Made by a program: the position numbers and the translations under genes. A stretch of 64,000 nt of DNA, taken from JBCDCE01 sp039182515. GTDB taxonomy: Bacteria; Pseudomonadota; Alphaproteobacteria; Rhodobacterales; Rhodobacteraceae. Each line of letters begins with the position of its first letter. Position 1 is the stretch's first letter. The stretch covers positions 62,001-126,000 of the forward strand of contig JBCDCE010000001.1 of NCBI GenBank assembly GCA_039182515.1. Reading direction: 5' to 3'. Below, in pieces: positions 15,968-23,988 of the stretch. A model generated the notes under the pieces. It worked only from the letters and a program-made list of their open reading frames with translations, was not told the origin of the DNA and did not search any database.

Positions 15968-16612
15968 ATGCTAACGATCCATGGCCGAACCACGTCGAGC
16001 AATGTCCAAGCCGTGATGTGGGCAATTGCCGAAATGGGGCTTTCGCACAAGCGTTTGGATGTTGGCGGGGCTTTTGGGGGCAACGATACCCCTGAGTTTC
16101 TGGCGATGAATCCAATGGGGCGTGTGCCTGTATTGCAGGATGGGGATCTGACCCTTTTTGAGAGCCAAGTGATCCTTCGGTATCTGGGAACGCAGCACGA
16201 GAGCGGTACTCTTTGGCCGCAAGATGCACAGGCCCGTGCGCGCACAGATCAGTGGATGGAATGGGCAAAGGTCAACGTCACGCCTGCCGTGATCTACAAG
16301 GTGTTTTGGCAAATGGTGCGTGTGAGCAAAGCAGACAGGGATCATGCCAAGGTGGCGGAGGGCACAGCTGAGCTGAAACCGCTCATGGCGATTGCAGACC
16401 GGCAAATTGCAAAACATGGCTGGCTCGCAGGGCCCGAAATGTCGATGGCTGATATCTCTTTTGGCACGCAGCTTTTTCGCTATTACACGGTCGATTTCGA
16501 CCGCGCGGACCTGCCGAATTTGGCGCGCTATTATGAGAAGCTTTGCGCGCGCGCGGCTTACGCCGAGCACGTGATGGTCTCTTACGAAAGTCTCAGGGTG
16601 CCCGGAGCTTAA
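15968..16612 (+). CDS. Glutathione S-transferase family protein
   Basis: A 214-residue two-domain GST. The thioredoxin-like N-terminal domain begins MLTIHGRTTSSNVQAVMWAI, so Ser rather than Tyr is the probable glutathione-activating residue, and has NPMGRVPVLQDGDLTLFESQVILRYL with the cis-Pro and the ES glutathione-binding motif. The all-helical C-terminal domain follows. The family conjugates or isomerises substrates with glutathione; the substrate is unknown. ATG 15968 has AAGGAG 9 nt upstream; the TTG at 15962 is too close to that site. Confidence 0.88.
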   Translation: MLTIHGRTTSSNVQAVMWAIAEMGLSHKRLDVGGAFGGNDTPEFLAMNPMGRVPVLQDGDLTLFESQVILRYLGTQHESGTLWPQDAQARARTDQWMEWAKVNVTPAVIYKVFWQMVRVSKADRDHAKVAEGTAELKPLMAIADRQIAKHGWLAGPEMSMADISFGTQLFRYYTVDFDRADLPNLARYYEKLCARAAYAEHVMVSYESLRVPGA

Positions 16613-16628
16613 CGGGTTGCTAGATACA

Positions 16629-16711
16629 AAGACCAGCACCCGACCGCGGGCGTCGGGCTGAAAGCCCCCGCCGAGGGGGGCGGTCGGGGGCTGGTCGGCT
16701 ACGCCTCCTAG
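16629..16711. repeat. Dispersed palindromic repeat, copy 1
   Basis: GACCAGCACCCGACCGC (16631-16647) and GCGGTCGGGGGCTGGTC (16680-16696) form a 17-bp stem with one mismatch, enclosing an inner GGGCT-GAA-AGCCC hairpin. Nearly the same sequence recurs at 25190-25272. Both copies lie between convergent genes, here the GST and the MmgE/PrpD gene, in the manner of REP-like elements. It could also act as a bidirectional transcription barrier. Confidence 0.75.
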
Positions 16712-16759
16712 GCACACTTTTGGAGAGGTGCGTACTAGGTTTTTGGGCCGGTTCTTTTG

Positions 16760-18196
16760 TTAGGTGCGCCCATTTAAAACCGCAGCAAACGTGGCACCCG
16801 CGTCCTCAAGATCCAAGACAGCCCAAGCTTTTTCCAGAAGCGTGGCTTGCTGCGCGTCGTTCAGCACGCCCTCGCAACACGAGCGCGCTTTGTCTTCTAC
16901 TTCTGCGTCCGTGAGAGGGTTCTCAGGGCCACCGCGATAGCGCTCATCTGCCCAGCCTGCGACCTCTTGGCCATCTTTGAGTGTGATCGTGATGCGCGAG
17001 CGCATTTTGTCAAAGCCTTGAGCTTCAATCTCTGGATCAAGTTCCGTGCGCATGCGGCGCTGCATGGCTTGCATCGCATCGGAGCCTACAAACGCATCGG
17101 AAAACTCAACTTTGCCTGCCTTGCGCGCCAAAGCGATCATCGACAGTGCGGCGGGCAGCGAGAATTTGGCCTGCAAGTGATTGGCGGCAATGGGGTAGCG
17201 GATCGGTTTGAGGATGTTTGTTCCGGCATGCACGGTGACAGTCTCAATGTCGTCCGGCTGGATGTCAGCCTCTGATACCAAGCGCAGCATCAAATCGATG
17301 GTCGGATGGGTCAGCACGCCGCAAGGATAGGGTTTGATCGACACGCCAGGCTCAACCATCGTGAGGGTCTTCCCAAAGCCTTGGCTCAGTTTTTCTGGGC
17401 TACACCCGCCGCCTTGCACGGCCATAAAGCCCCAAGGCCCATCGAGCGCTTGGGGATCTGCTGAAAAGCCGCGTGCAGCCAATTGAGCGGCGGTGATGCC
17501 GTTCTCAACAGCGCGGCCCACGTGCAAGGGCTTTGTCATGGTGCCAAAGTTGCACCGAATACCCGCCGCCAAGCTGGCCGCGATGCCAAAGCCAGAGCGC
17601 AGCTCTTCGCCTTTGAGCCCCATGATCTTAGCGGCTGTTGCAAAGGCCCCCAAGGTGCCAACAGTGCCTGAAGAATGCATGCCGGACATATAGTGTTGCG
17701 GCAGCATCCATTCGGAGATTTTGCACTCGACCTCAAAGCCCGTTTGGAAAGCCAACATAAAATCCCGCCCCGACACTGGGCCATGTGCTTGGCTCATCAC
17801 AATTGCAGATGTGAGTGGCGGAATGGTGGGATGGGTGAGAAGCCCGTAAATATGAGCCGGATCGATGCTCACCTGGCTGTCGTCCCAATCATGGGCATGG
17901 CCAGCAGTACCCAAAACGCGCGCGGCCATGGGGGCTGGTACGCTCTCGTCGGTCGTTAACAGATTGGCATCCGTGCGCCCGCCCATGGCCTGAGCTTCGG
18001 CAATGAGGATCTCGAGCGAGTGCTCTTCTCCACCGGCCACATAGAGCCCGAGCCCGTCGATGATGCAGCGTTTGCCGATATGCAAAGCTTCTTCCGACAG
18101 ATCCTCAAAACGAACCTCTTCAATGAATTTTGCGGCGTCTTCGGTGACTGTGGTGCCTTCGGGCATAGTGGCAAAAGCGTTTTTGGCAACAGACAT
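16760..18196 (-). CDS. MmgE/PrpD family protein
   Basis: A 478-residue member of the MmgE/PrpD fold, which includes 2-methylcitrate dehydratase and cis-aconitate decarboxylase-type enzymes acting on tri- and dicarboxylates. Family features include the TAGHAHDWDDSQ region near residue 100, GMHSSGTVGTLGAFATAAKI, and KPYPCGVLTHPTIDL. ATG 18196 (MSVAKNAF) is chosen with AAGGAC upstream; the open frame reaches 18241 inside the preceding gene. It is the last gene of a minus-strand set tctC-tctB-tctA-AbrB-AbrB-prpD, pointing to hydration, dehydration or decarboxylation of an imported organic acid. The exact substrate is unknown. Confidence 0.85.
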   Translation of the reverse strand: MSVAKNAFATMPEGTTVTEDAAKFIEEVRFEDLSEEALHIGKRCIIDGLGLYVAGGEEHSLEILIAEAQAMGGRTDANLLTTDESVPAPMAARVLGTAGHAHDWDDSQVSIDPAHIYGLLTHPTIPPLTSAIVMSQAHGPVSGRDFMLAFQTGFEVECKISEWMLPQHYMSGMHSSGTVGTLGAFATAAKIMGLKGEELRSGFGIAASLAAGIRCNFGTMTKPLHVGRAVENGITAAQLAARGFSADPQALDGPWGFMAVQGGGCSPEKLSQGFGKTLTMVEPGVSIKPYPCGVLTHPTIDLMLRLVSEADIQPDDIETVTVHAGTNILKPIRYPIAANHLQAKFSLPAALSMIALARKAGKVEFSDAFVGSDAMQAMQRRMRTELDPEIEAQGFDKMRSRITITLKDGQEVAGWADERYRGGPENPLTDAEVEDKARSCCEGVLNDAQQATLLEKAWAVLDLEDAGATFAAVLNGRT

Positions 18197-18201
18197 TTTA
18201 A

Positions 18202-19254
18202 TCAGGTCCTTGTTTCTAGATATGGGGAGAGGCGGCTCCAAATGAGGCCGGCGAAGCTGTTGACGAGCACAGCTCGTATGGATTGAAAGGCGGCGACCAT
18301 AGCCATATCGAGCTCAAGCGCGCGCGCTGTGAGCACCATTTCGGCGAGGCCACCAATGGAGAAGGCTAGAACCATCGTGGGGGCCGTCATAGGCACAAAC
18401 TGGCTTACGAGAACACCAAGCGCTGCCATAGCGGCGATAATGGTCGTAAGCGCCACCGTGCCAACAGCCATAGCTCTTGGGAGCCGTTTGAGGCGTTCGC
18501 GTTTGAACTTTGCTCCCAATGAGATGCCCACAATCACTTGGGCCACGGCCATGAGCGCACTGGGGATTTGACCTTCGACTGCGCCGCTAGCGGTCAGAAC
18601 CGCGACGGCCAAGAGAGCACCCAAAAGCCAAGAGGCCGGAATCTTCAGCCGCATGCCAATCCATCCTCCGAGGAGAGCCATGAGTAGGGTGATCGCAAGG
18701 GGCACGGCTGCCAAGGTCACTAAGGCCTCCGCAGCGCCGTTTTGCGGAAAAAGCAGGTAAAGTCCAAGTGGGAGCAAACCAACCACCAGAGCCACGCGGA
18801 TCGCATGGAGCGTGGCTATCGTTGTGCGGTCGGCGCCATGCGGCTCAGCGATATTGGCCATCTCTATCACGCCGCCAGGCATAAGCGAGAAAAACGCGGT
18901 GCTGGTTTCCATTTGCCCTTTGCGGGCCACAAGCGGTGTGGCGATAGCGGCAAGCACAACGCCTGCAAAGCCCATCACGGCCATGAGGGGAAACCAGCGG
19001 GCGATCTCGAGCGCCACGGCTGGTGTGATCGTCAGGCCCACGCCCGCGCCGATGACCGCCAAAGAGGGGCGGTAAAGGACCTTCGGCAAGTCTATTTCGA
19101 GCCCCCAAAAGCTCATCAAACCAGTGATAACCGCCGCCCCCATAAGCCAAGCCAAAGGGAGGCCGAGGCTGGCCCAAATCGCGCCACCAATTGCTGCAGG
19201 CACCAGCGCTTTAGCAAAGCCAGGGTAGGGCAATCGCTCAAACATCTGCATCAT
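18202..19254 (-). CDS. AbrB-type integral membrane protein (PF05145), second of tandem pair
   Basis: A 350-residue protein of about ten hydrophobic segments in the family often misnamed 'AbrB transcriptional regulator' or 'ammonia monooxygenase'. Two internal copies of the family unit can be seen: GLPLAWLMGAAVITGLMSFW with a following glycine-rich helix near the N-terminus, and KIPASWLLGALLAVAVL in the second half. The motif LMPGGVIEMANIAEPHG (about 120-140) is shared with its neighbour's GLPGGIVDSVILAEQAG. No DNA-binding domain is present. It follows its paralogue with an ATGA overlap, and prpD starts 5 bp later. A transport role for the tct module's substrate or product is inferred. Confidence 0.8.
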   Translation of the reverse strand: MMQMFERLPYPGFAKALVPAAIGGAIWASLGLPLAWLMGAAVITGLMSFWGLEIDLPKVLYRPSLAVIGAGVGLTITPAVALEIARWFPLMAVMGFAGVVLAAIATPLVARKGQMETSTAFFSLMPGGVIEMANIAEPHGADRTTIATLHAIRVALVVGLLPLGLYLLFPQNGAAEALVTLAAVPLAITLLMALLGGWIGMRLKIPASWLLGALLAVAVLTASGAVEGQIPSALMAVAQVIVGISLGAKFKRERLKRLPRAMAVGTVALTTIIAAMAALGVLVSQFVPMTAPTMVLAFSIGGLAEMVLTARALELDMAMVAAFQSIRAVLVNSFAGLIWSRLSPYLETRT

Positions 19255-20312
19255 GGCTTTTGCTCAAGATCAAAAAGCCTGCGCGAAAGCATCGCGCCGA
19301 CCCAGATGGTCATCACGATCCGGGCCAGGTGGTGCAAGGCCACGACAACGGGGTTGAAGTTCAGGGTCAGGGCAATGAGGCTCATTTCGGCTAAGCCGCC
19401 CGCGGCAAAGCTGATAAAAAGCGGCGCAAAGCCTGCGGGCACATGGGGCAGCAACAAAACGGCAGCACAGGCGGCGAGGCCCAGCATGTAGATGCCTGAG
19501 AGAAGCCCCGTGCCCAAGCCGCGCACCAAGAGCTTTCGCGAAACACCCGAGAATTGCGCGCCCAAAGAGGTGCCAATCATGAACTGAGCAAGATCTTGAA
19601 GCCACGAGGGGATATCGACAGAAATCACGCCCGAGACCGACAGGATCAGCCCTAGGAAGAGCGGCCCCGTGAGATGCGCAACCGGCATGCGGATTTTGCG
19701 CCCGACAAAAAGCCCCACAAATGCAATCGCCAATAGCATAGCGACGTCCCAAAGATCATAGCTCGCAGCAGCCAGGGTTTCACCTGCCATCGAGCCCACG
19801 GCATCTCCTTCGATAAACCAAAAGAGCAGTGGAACGGAGCTCACAACCAAGATGATGCGGATGAAGTGCTGGGTCGTCACAACGCGCAGATCTGCTCCTG
19901 CTTGTTCTGCCAAGATCACCGAATCCACGATGCCGCCTGGAAGCCCGGCGAAAAACGCATCGTGTTTTGTGTAGCCCCCCAAGCGGCGCATGATCGCGTA
20001 GTTGCCGCTATGGGCCAGCACAATGAAGACCAAAATAGCAGGCAGCGAGATCCAGAATTGCGGCAAAAGCGTCATCAACTCAGGCGAAAAACGCGTCCCG
20101 ATCATAGAGCCGATCACGGCAGCAAAGACCAGCCTGACCCAGCGCGACATCTTGGGAAGCTGAGCGCCCGCGCGCTCGTACCAAAGCACGAAGCTCGCGG
20201 TGCCCACGATGCCACCCAACATGAACGGCATCGGCAGGCCTAATACGTAGGCGAGCCCACCTCCGGCAAGTCCAAACACAAAGAGGGACAGATACCGAAG
20301 GTCGAGCGTCAT
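19251..20312 (-). CDS. AbrB-type integral membrane protein (PF05145), first of tandem pair
   Basis: A 353-residue multi-spanning membrane protein, paralogous to the next gene (18202-19254). The duplicated family unit is visible as GLPMPFMLGGIVGTASFVLW near the N-terminus and MPVAHLTGPLFLGLILSVSG in the middle; both halves end in a glycine-rich helix followed by the GGLAEM-type motif (AAGGLAEMSLIALTL). ATG 20312 is chosen; an ATG at 20321 nearly touches the tctA stop. Tandem paralogues of this family inside a tripartite transporter operon are noteworthy. Confidence 0.8.
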   Translation of the reverse strand: MTLDLRYLSLFVFGLAGGGLAYVLGLPMPFMLGGIVGTASFVLWYERAGAQLPKMSRWVRLVFAAVIGSMIGTRFSPELMTLLPQFWISLPAILVFIVLAHSGNYAIMRRLGGYTKHDAFFAGLPGGIVDSVILAEQAGADLRVVTTQHFIRIILVVSSVPLLFWFIEGDAVGSMAGETLAAASYDLWDVAMLLAIAFVGLFVGRKIRMPVAHLTGPLFLGLILSVSGVISVDIPSWLQDLAQFMIGTSLGAQFSGVSRKLLVRGLGTGLLSGIYMLGLAACAAVLLLPHVPAGFAPLFISFAAGGLAEMSLIALTLNFNPVVVALHHLARIVMTIWVGAMLSRRLFDLEQKP

Positions 20313-20322
20313 GCCGCGCAAT

Positions 20323-21984
20323 TTAAGCTCCTTCGGTGTCTTTCGCCTTGTAGCTCGACCAAGCTCTGAAGAGCACCACCAAAGCCCCGATAATCAGGAA
20401 GATCGGCGCGTAGGAAAACTTGCCTTGATACTCAAAGCTTAAGAAGACCCAGGCGCCGCTGTCTGAAATGATCATGGACTGGCGGAAGGCCTCTTCCATG
20501 CTCGAGGTCAGAACAAAGGCAATGATAAAGGCGGCGGCCGAGAAGTTCGTGCGTCGCATCGCATAGCCAATGACCCCGAAGAGGAGCGCAAAGCCCACAT
20601 CCCAAATGGACGCGCGCGACGAATAGCTTGCGGCGAGCGCGGTCATGAAGATGAAGGGATAGAGGTATTGCGTGGGCAAGAGCGAGATCATGCGCCCCAC
20701 CAGGGGCGCGCCGAAATACCCGATGAGGGCATAAGCGGCGATGCCGACGAGCCCTGCGGCAAAGACCGCAAAGATGTACTCGCGCGAGGTGATCTCAAAG
20801 AAGTCCCGGGTGGAGGGCACGAAGTACTGCACCATGTTGTCTTCTGAGAAGATCGTTGGCCCAGGCTGCAACCCGTTCACAAGGAACATGCCGATGAGCA
20901 CAGCGGCGATGGTGGAGCCTGGGATGCCTAGGGTTAACAGCGGGATCATAGACGGGCCCGAGACCGCATTGTTGGCAGACTCAGGTGCGGCGATGCCTTC
21001 AACAACGCCCGTACCCCAATCCTTTTTGTTCTTCGCGCGGCGCTTTTCTTCGCCGTAGGCCACAAAGCACGCCACGGAGGAGCCGAGCCCGGGCATCATG
21101 CCGATGAGCGAGCCGTAGATGGATGAGCGGAACATCAGCGGAATGCAGCGCTTGAACTCGGGCCAGGTGAAGTAATGGGCGTTGGGATCAAGATCCCCTT
21201 TGTCGTCCATGTCGATCATCTTCACCTTCGCGGCTTTTTCGGCCTGGATGATGACCTCGGAAATCACAAAGACCCCGATGAGAAGCGGCACGAGGGCCAT
21301 GCCCGACTCGAGCTCGTCGATGCCCATGGTCATTTTAAACTGGCCGGTGATCACATCCTCGCCAATGAGGCCCACGATAGCGCCAAAGAGCGTTGAGATG
21401 ATGCCTTTGATGATGCTGTCGCTGACCACAGAACCGATCACCACAAAGGCCATCAGATAGATCGCAAAGTTCTCGGGCGGGCCAAATTTACGGGTGAAGG
21501 TGGCGATGGCCACAGCCCCGAAGATAAGGACAATCTCGCCGAAATAATCGCCATAGGCAGAGGCCACGGTGGCGGTTTTGAGCGCTTTGCCGGCCTTGCC
21601 CTGTTGGGTCATCGGATAGCCGTCTTGCATGGTCGCCGCAGAGGCGGCGGTGCCCGGCGTGTTAAACAAAATGGCGGCGATTGAGCCCCCGTATCGCCCG
21701 GATTTGCCGATCACATAGAGGAAGACAAGGCCTGCGAGCGCACCGATCTGATCATTGTAAGCAATCAGAATGGGCAGCATCATCGCGATGGCTGCAGCGG
21801 CTGTCAGGCCTGGAAGGGCGCCAAAGACGATGCCGACGATGGCTGCGAGCAACACAAAGAAGATAGCAAAAGGGTCTGCAAAGAGGATGATAAATCCGCA
21901 GGAGATGTCGTAGAAGATCGACAGAAAGCCCAAATTTTCGAACCAAAGTTCGAGATTGGCGCAGAGGTTGCTTTGTTGGTTCAT
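20323..21984 (-). CDS. tctA: Tripartite tricarboxylate transporter large permease TctA, module 1
   Basis: The 553-residue channel subunit of a TTT-family sodium-coupled carboxylate importer, with about 12 transmembrane segments. Two inverted-repeat signature stretches are seen: FGALPGLTAAAAIAMMLPI near residue 55 and GMMPGLGSSVACFVAYGEEK near 290, followed by PESANNAVSGPSMIPLLTLGIPG, the family hallmark. It starts 12 bp after tctB and is followed 10 bp later by the AbrB-type pair. The N-terminus is about 40 residues longer than in the second TctA of this window (43467-44987), perhaps reflecting a later true start. Confidence 0.93.
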   Translation of the reverse strand: MNQQSNLCANLELWFENLGFLSIFYDISCGFIILFADPFAIFFVLLAAIVGIVFGALPGLTAAAAIAMMLPILIAYNDQIGALAGLVFLYVIGKSGRYGGSIAAILFNTPGTAASAATMQDGYPMTQQGKAGKALKTATVASAYGDYFGEIVLIFGAVAIATFTRKFGPPENFAIYLMAFVVIGSVVSDSIIKGIISTLFGAIVGLIGEDVITGQFKMTMGIDELESGMALVPLLIGVFVISEVIIQAEKAAKVKMIDMDDKGDLDPNAHYFTWPEFKRCIPLMFRSSIYGSLIGMMPGLGSSVACFVAYGEEKRRAKNKKDWGTGVVEGIAAPESANNAVSGPSMIPLLTLGIPGSTIAAVLIGMFLVNGLQPGPTIFSEDNMVQYFVPSTRDFFEITSREYIFAVFAAGLVGIAAYALIGYFGAPLVGRMISLLPTQYLYPFIFMTALAASYSSRASIWDVGFALLFGVIGYAMRRTNFSAAAFIIAFVLTSSMEEAFRQSMIISDSGAWVFLSFEYQGKFSYAPIFLIIGALVVLFRAWSSYKAKDTEGA

Positions 21985-21996
21985 GTCAGTGCGCCC

Positions 21997-22506
21997 CTAT
22001 TGTGCCCCGGTGATCCAGTTGGTGTAGGGGCGCATGTCCACAAGCGCGCCTTTGGGATCATTGAGCAGCATGACCCCCATGAAAAGCCATTGAAAGGCGA
22101 AGGCCAACACGATGGGCCCAACGATCATGGCGACCCAGTTGCGCACCCCAAAGGTGGCGAGCATGGCAACCAGGGTGAAGATGAGCGCGGTGAAATAGCC
22201 AAAAGCCCAAAAGAGCGCCACAAAGATCGCGCCGCAGCCGACGATAAGAAAAATCCGGCGCATGTCGCTGTCAAGAAAGCCATAGCCATGCTTGAGTTCG
22301 CCGGTTTTGCCGCGGAAGGCACGCAGGCCGAGCCAAAGCCCGCTGAGCACCAGCGCCACGGAAATTATCAAGGGCATGGTGCGTGGCCCAACCGCTTCGC
22401 GCGAGGTTTCGATGGTAAACGATTGGAAAATAAAAAAGAGGCCAACAAGGAGAACAACTGCGCTGACCCCGTATTCCACTTTAACTTTATGGTCGTGTGT
22501 TCCCAC
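21997..22506 (-). CDS. tctB: Tripartite tricarboxylate transporter small permease TctB, module 1
   Basis: A small four-helix membrane subunit of about 169 residues, working with TctA. GTG 22506 is chosen because a very strong GGGAGGGGG lies just upstream, and because the open frame before it (to 22557) runs into the terminator hairpin after tctC. Hydrophobic segments are seen at about 10-30, 42-62, 80-118 and 120-145. It is the first gene behind the intercistronic terminator, so it is probably expressed at a lower level than tctC. Confidence 0.88.
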   Translation of the reverse strand: MGTHDHKVKVEYGVSAVVLLVGLFFIFQSFTIETSREAVGPRTMPLIISVALVLSGLWLGLRAFRGKTGELKHGYGFLDSDMRRIFLIVGCGAIFVALFWAFGYFTALIFTLVAMLATFGVRNWVAMIVGPIVLAFAFQWLFMGVMLLNDPKGALVDMRPYTNWITGAQ

Positions 22507-22542
22507 GGCCCCCTCCCATGGTTGCGCTCTCTGACGGAGCGT

Positions 22543-22577
22543 TAAAAAAAGGGGCAAGCCGTGTGTCGGCTTGCCCC
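22543..22577 (-). terminator. Intrinsic terminator between tctC and tctB
   Basis: On the minus strand GGGGCAAGCCG-ACACA-CGGCTTGCCCC forms a perfect 11-bp GC-rich stem with a 5-nt loop, followed at once by TTTTTTT. It begins 17 bp after the tctC stop. Partial read-through would let the binding protein be made in excess over the membrane subunits. Confidence 0.92.
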
Positions 22578-22594
22578 TGATTTGGGTCGTAGAG

Positions 22595-23569
22595 TTACTG
22601 AGACGCGATGATATTCGCGACCACAGGGCCCATAACGTCGAACATCACATCCTGAGCGGCTGTGGCATCTGAACCGCTGGTGTAGAAGGCTGCCAGGTCG
22701 TTTTTGCCCATGTAGCGTTGGTACCCTTTGACACCTGCGATGTGTTCAATCGCGGCACCGACGTCTTCTTTTACCTCATCTGGCACACCGGCAGCGCCAA
22801 AAAGGCACATCAGGCCGGTGAACTCAACGCCCTCAGAGCCTTGCTCGACGAAGGTTGGCAGATCAGGCGCCATCGGGTCACGCTCGGCGCCCGCAGAGGC
22901 CAACGCACGGATGTCGGCTTCAAAGCCTGGGATCGTGTTCACACCGCCGAAGACGGCGTCAACAGATTGGGAAACAAGTGCCGCGCGGGCTTTGGAGCCG
23001 CCTTTGAACGGCACTTTCTTGTGCTTGATTCCATTGGTGTCAAAGAACACGTGGCCGATGGTGGCGTGCATGGTGGCTGCACCCGAAGTGCCCCATGTGA
23101 TCTCTTCGCCGGATGCTTTTGCATTGGCGATGAACTCAGCCATGTTTTGGGCTGGGTTCGACGCGTGGACCTGCAGCGAGGTCACGAGCTGGGACGCGCA
23201 GCCCAAGTTCACAAAATCCTCTGGGATGTGATAGGGGCGGTCTGCGCCTTTGGCCAATTCGCCCGCGATGAACGTGCCGATGTTGATCATGTAGAGTGTG
23301 TGGCCGTCGCGTTCTTCGTCGAGCACAGCAGAGGCCGCTTTTTGACCCGACGCGCCCGGCAGGTTCACGATGAACGCAGGCATGCCGTTCATCGAAGGCG
23401 CTTCGTGCATGTAGGATGCAAAGCCACGCGCGGTTGTGTCTGTGCCGCCACCTGCGGAGAAGCCGACCATAATTTTGATGGGCTGCGATGGATAATCTGC
23501 GTAAGCAGCTGTGCCTGCGAGCATCGCTGTTGCTGCAATACCTGCGGCAATTTTCTTAGTGAAATTCAT
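22595..23569 (-). CDS. tctC: Tripartite tricarboxylate transporter substrate-binding protein TctC, module 1
   Basis: A 324-residue periplasmic binding protein. A Sec signal peptide (MNFTKKIAAGIAATAMLAGT, probable cleavage after AYA at residue 24) is followed by YPSQPIKIMVGFSAGGGTDTTAR, the TctC/BugT ligand-binding start, where the GGxxD loop contacts carboxylate ligands. VPFKGGSKARAALVSQSVDAVFGG in the middle is also typical. It is the promoter-proximal gene of module 1 and diverges from the CoA-transferase gene at 23989. Confidence 0.93.
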   Translation of the reverse strand: MNFTKKIAAGIAATAMLAGTAAYADYPSQPIKIMVGFSAGGGTDTTARGFASYMHEAPSMNGMPAFIVNLPGASGQKAASAVLDEERDGHTLYMINIGTFIAGELAKGADRPYHIPEDFVNLGCASQLVTSLQVHASNPAQNMAEFIANAKASGEEITWGTSGAATMHATIGHVFFDTNGIKHKKVPFKGGSKARAALVSQSVDAVFGGVNTIPGFEADIRALASAGAERDPMAPDLPTFVEQGSEGVEFTGLMCLFGAAGVPDEVKEDVGAAIEHIAGVKGYQRYMGKNDLAAFYTSGSDATAAQDVMFDVMGPVVANIIASQ

Positions 23570-23988
23570 GTCTTCCTCCCTAGAAGATCAAAGAGGCAGA
23601 CGCTTGCTGCGCGCCCACAAAGCGATTTTGGCACCGCTTTTGCATTGGCACGACGTCACGCACTACCCCGGCTGGTCAATTATTGCGTAGGGCACTTTGT
23701 CTCTTTTGGGAGCACTTGTCCATTATTTTCACCAAGGAAAATTGCCAAAAAGCCGATTGTATTTGCAGCATGCGCATTCGATTTAAGCACCAACCAGATG
23801 ATCTTGCATCCACAGGTTGTCAAACGAGCCCCAAGTGTAAATTATTTATTAAATTCCGTGCCTTGGTAGCCCGATCTTAATGCTCGGATATGTGGCCTAT
23901 TACCCTCGACGGTGTTCCGTTTTGAATTTGCTTTGTGAACGCCCACACCGTCCCCTAGCGTTGCGCGTGTAAGAATGAGGAAAATACC
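23570..23988. other. Divergent intergenic region of carboxylate module 1
   Basis: These 419 bp separate tctC (minus) and the CoA-transferase gene (plus), so both promoters should be here. No protein-coding frame is convincing. An inverted repeat GACGGTGT (23908-23915) / ACACCGTC (23945-23952), perfect over 8 bp with a 29-bp spacer, lies 36 bp before the CoA-transferase start and could be an operator. No regulator gene adjoins the region. Confidence 0.5.
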
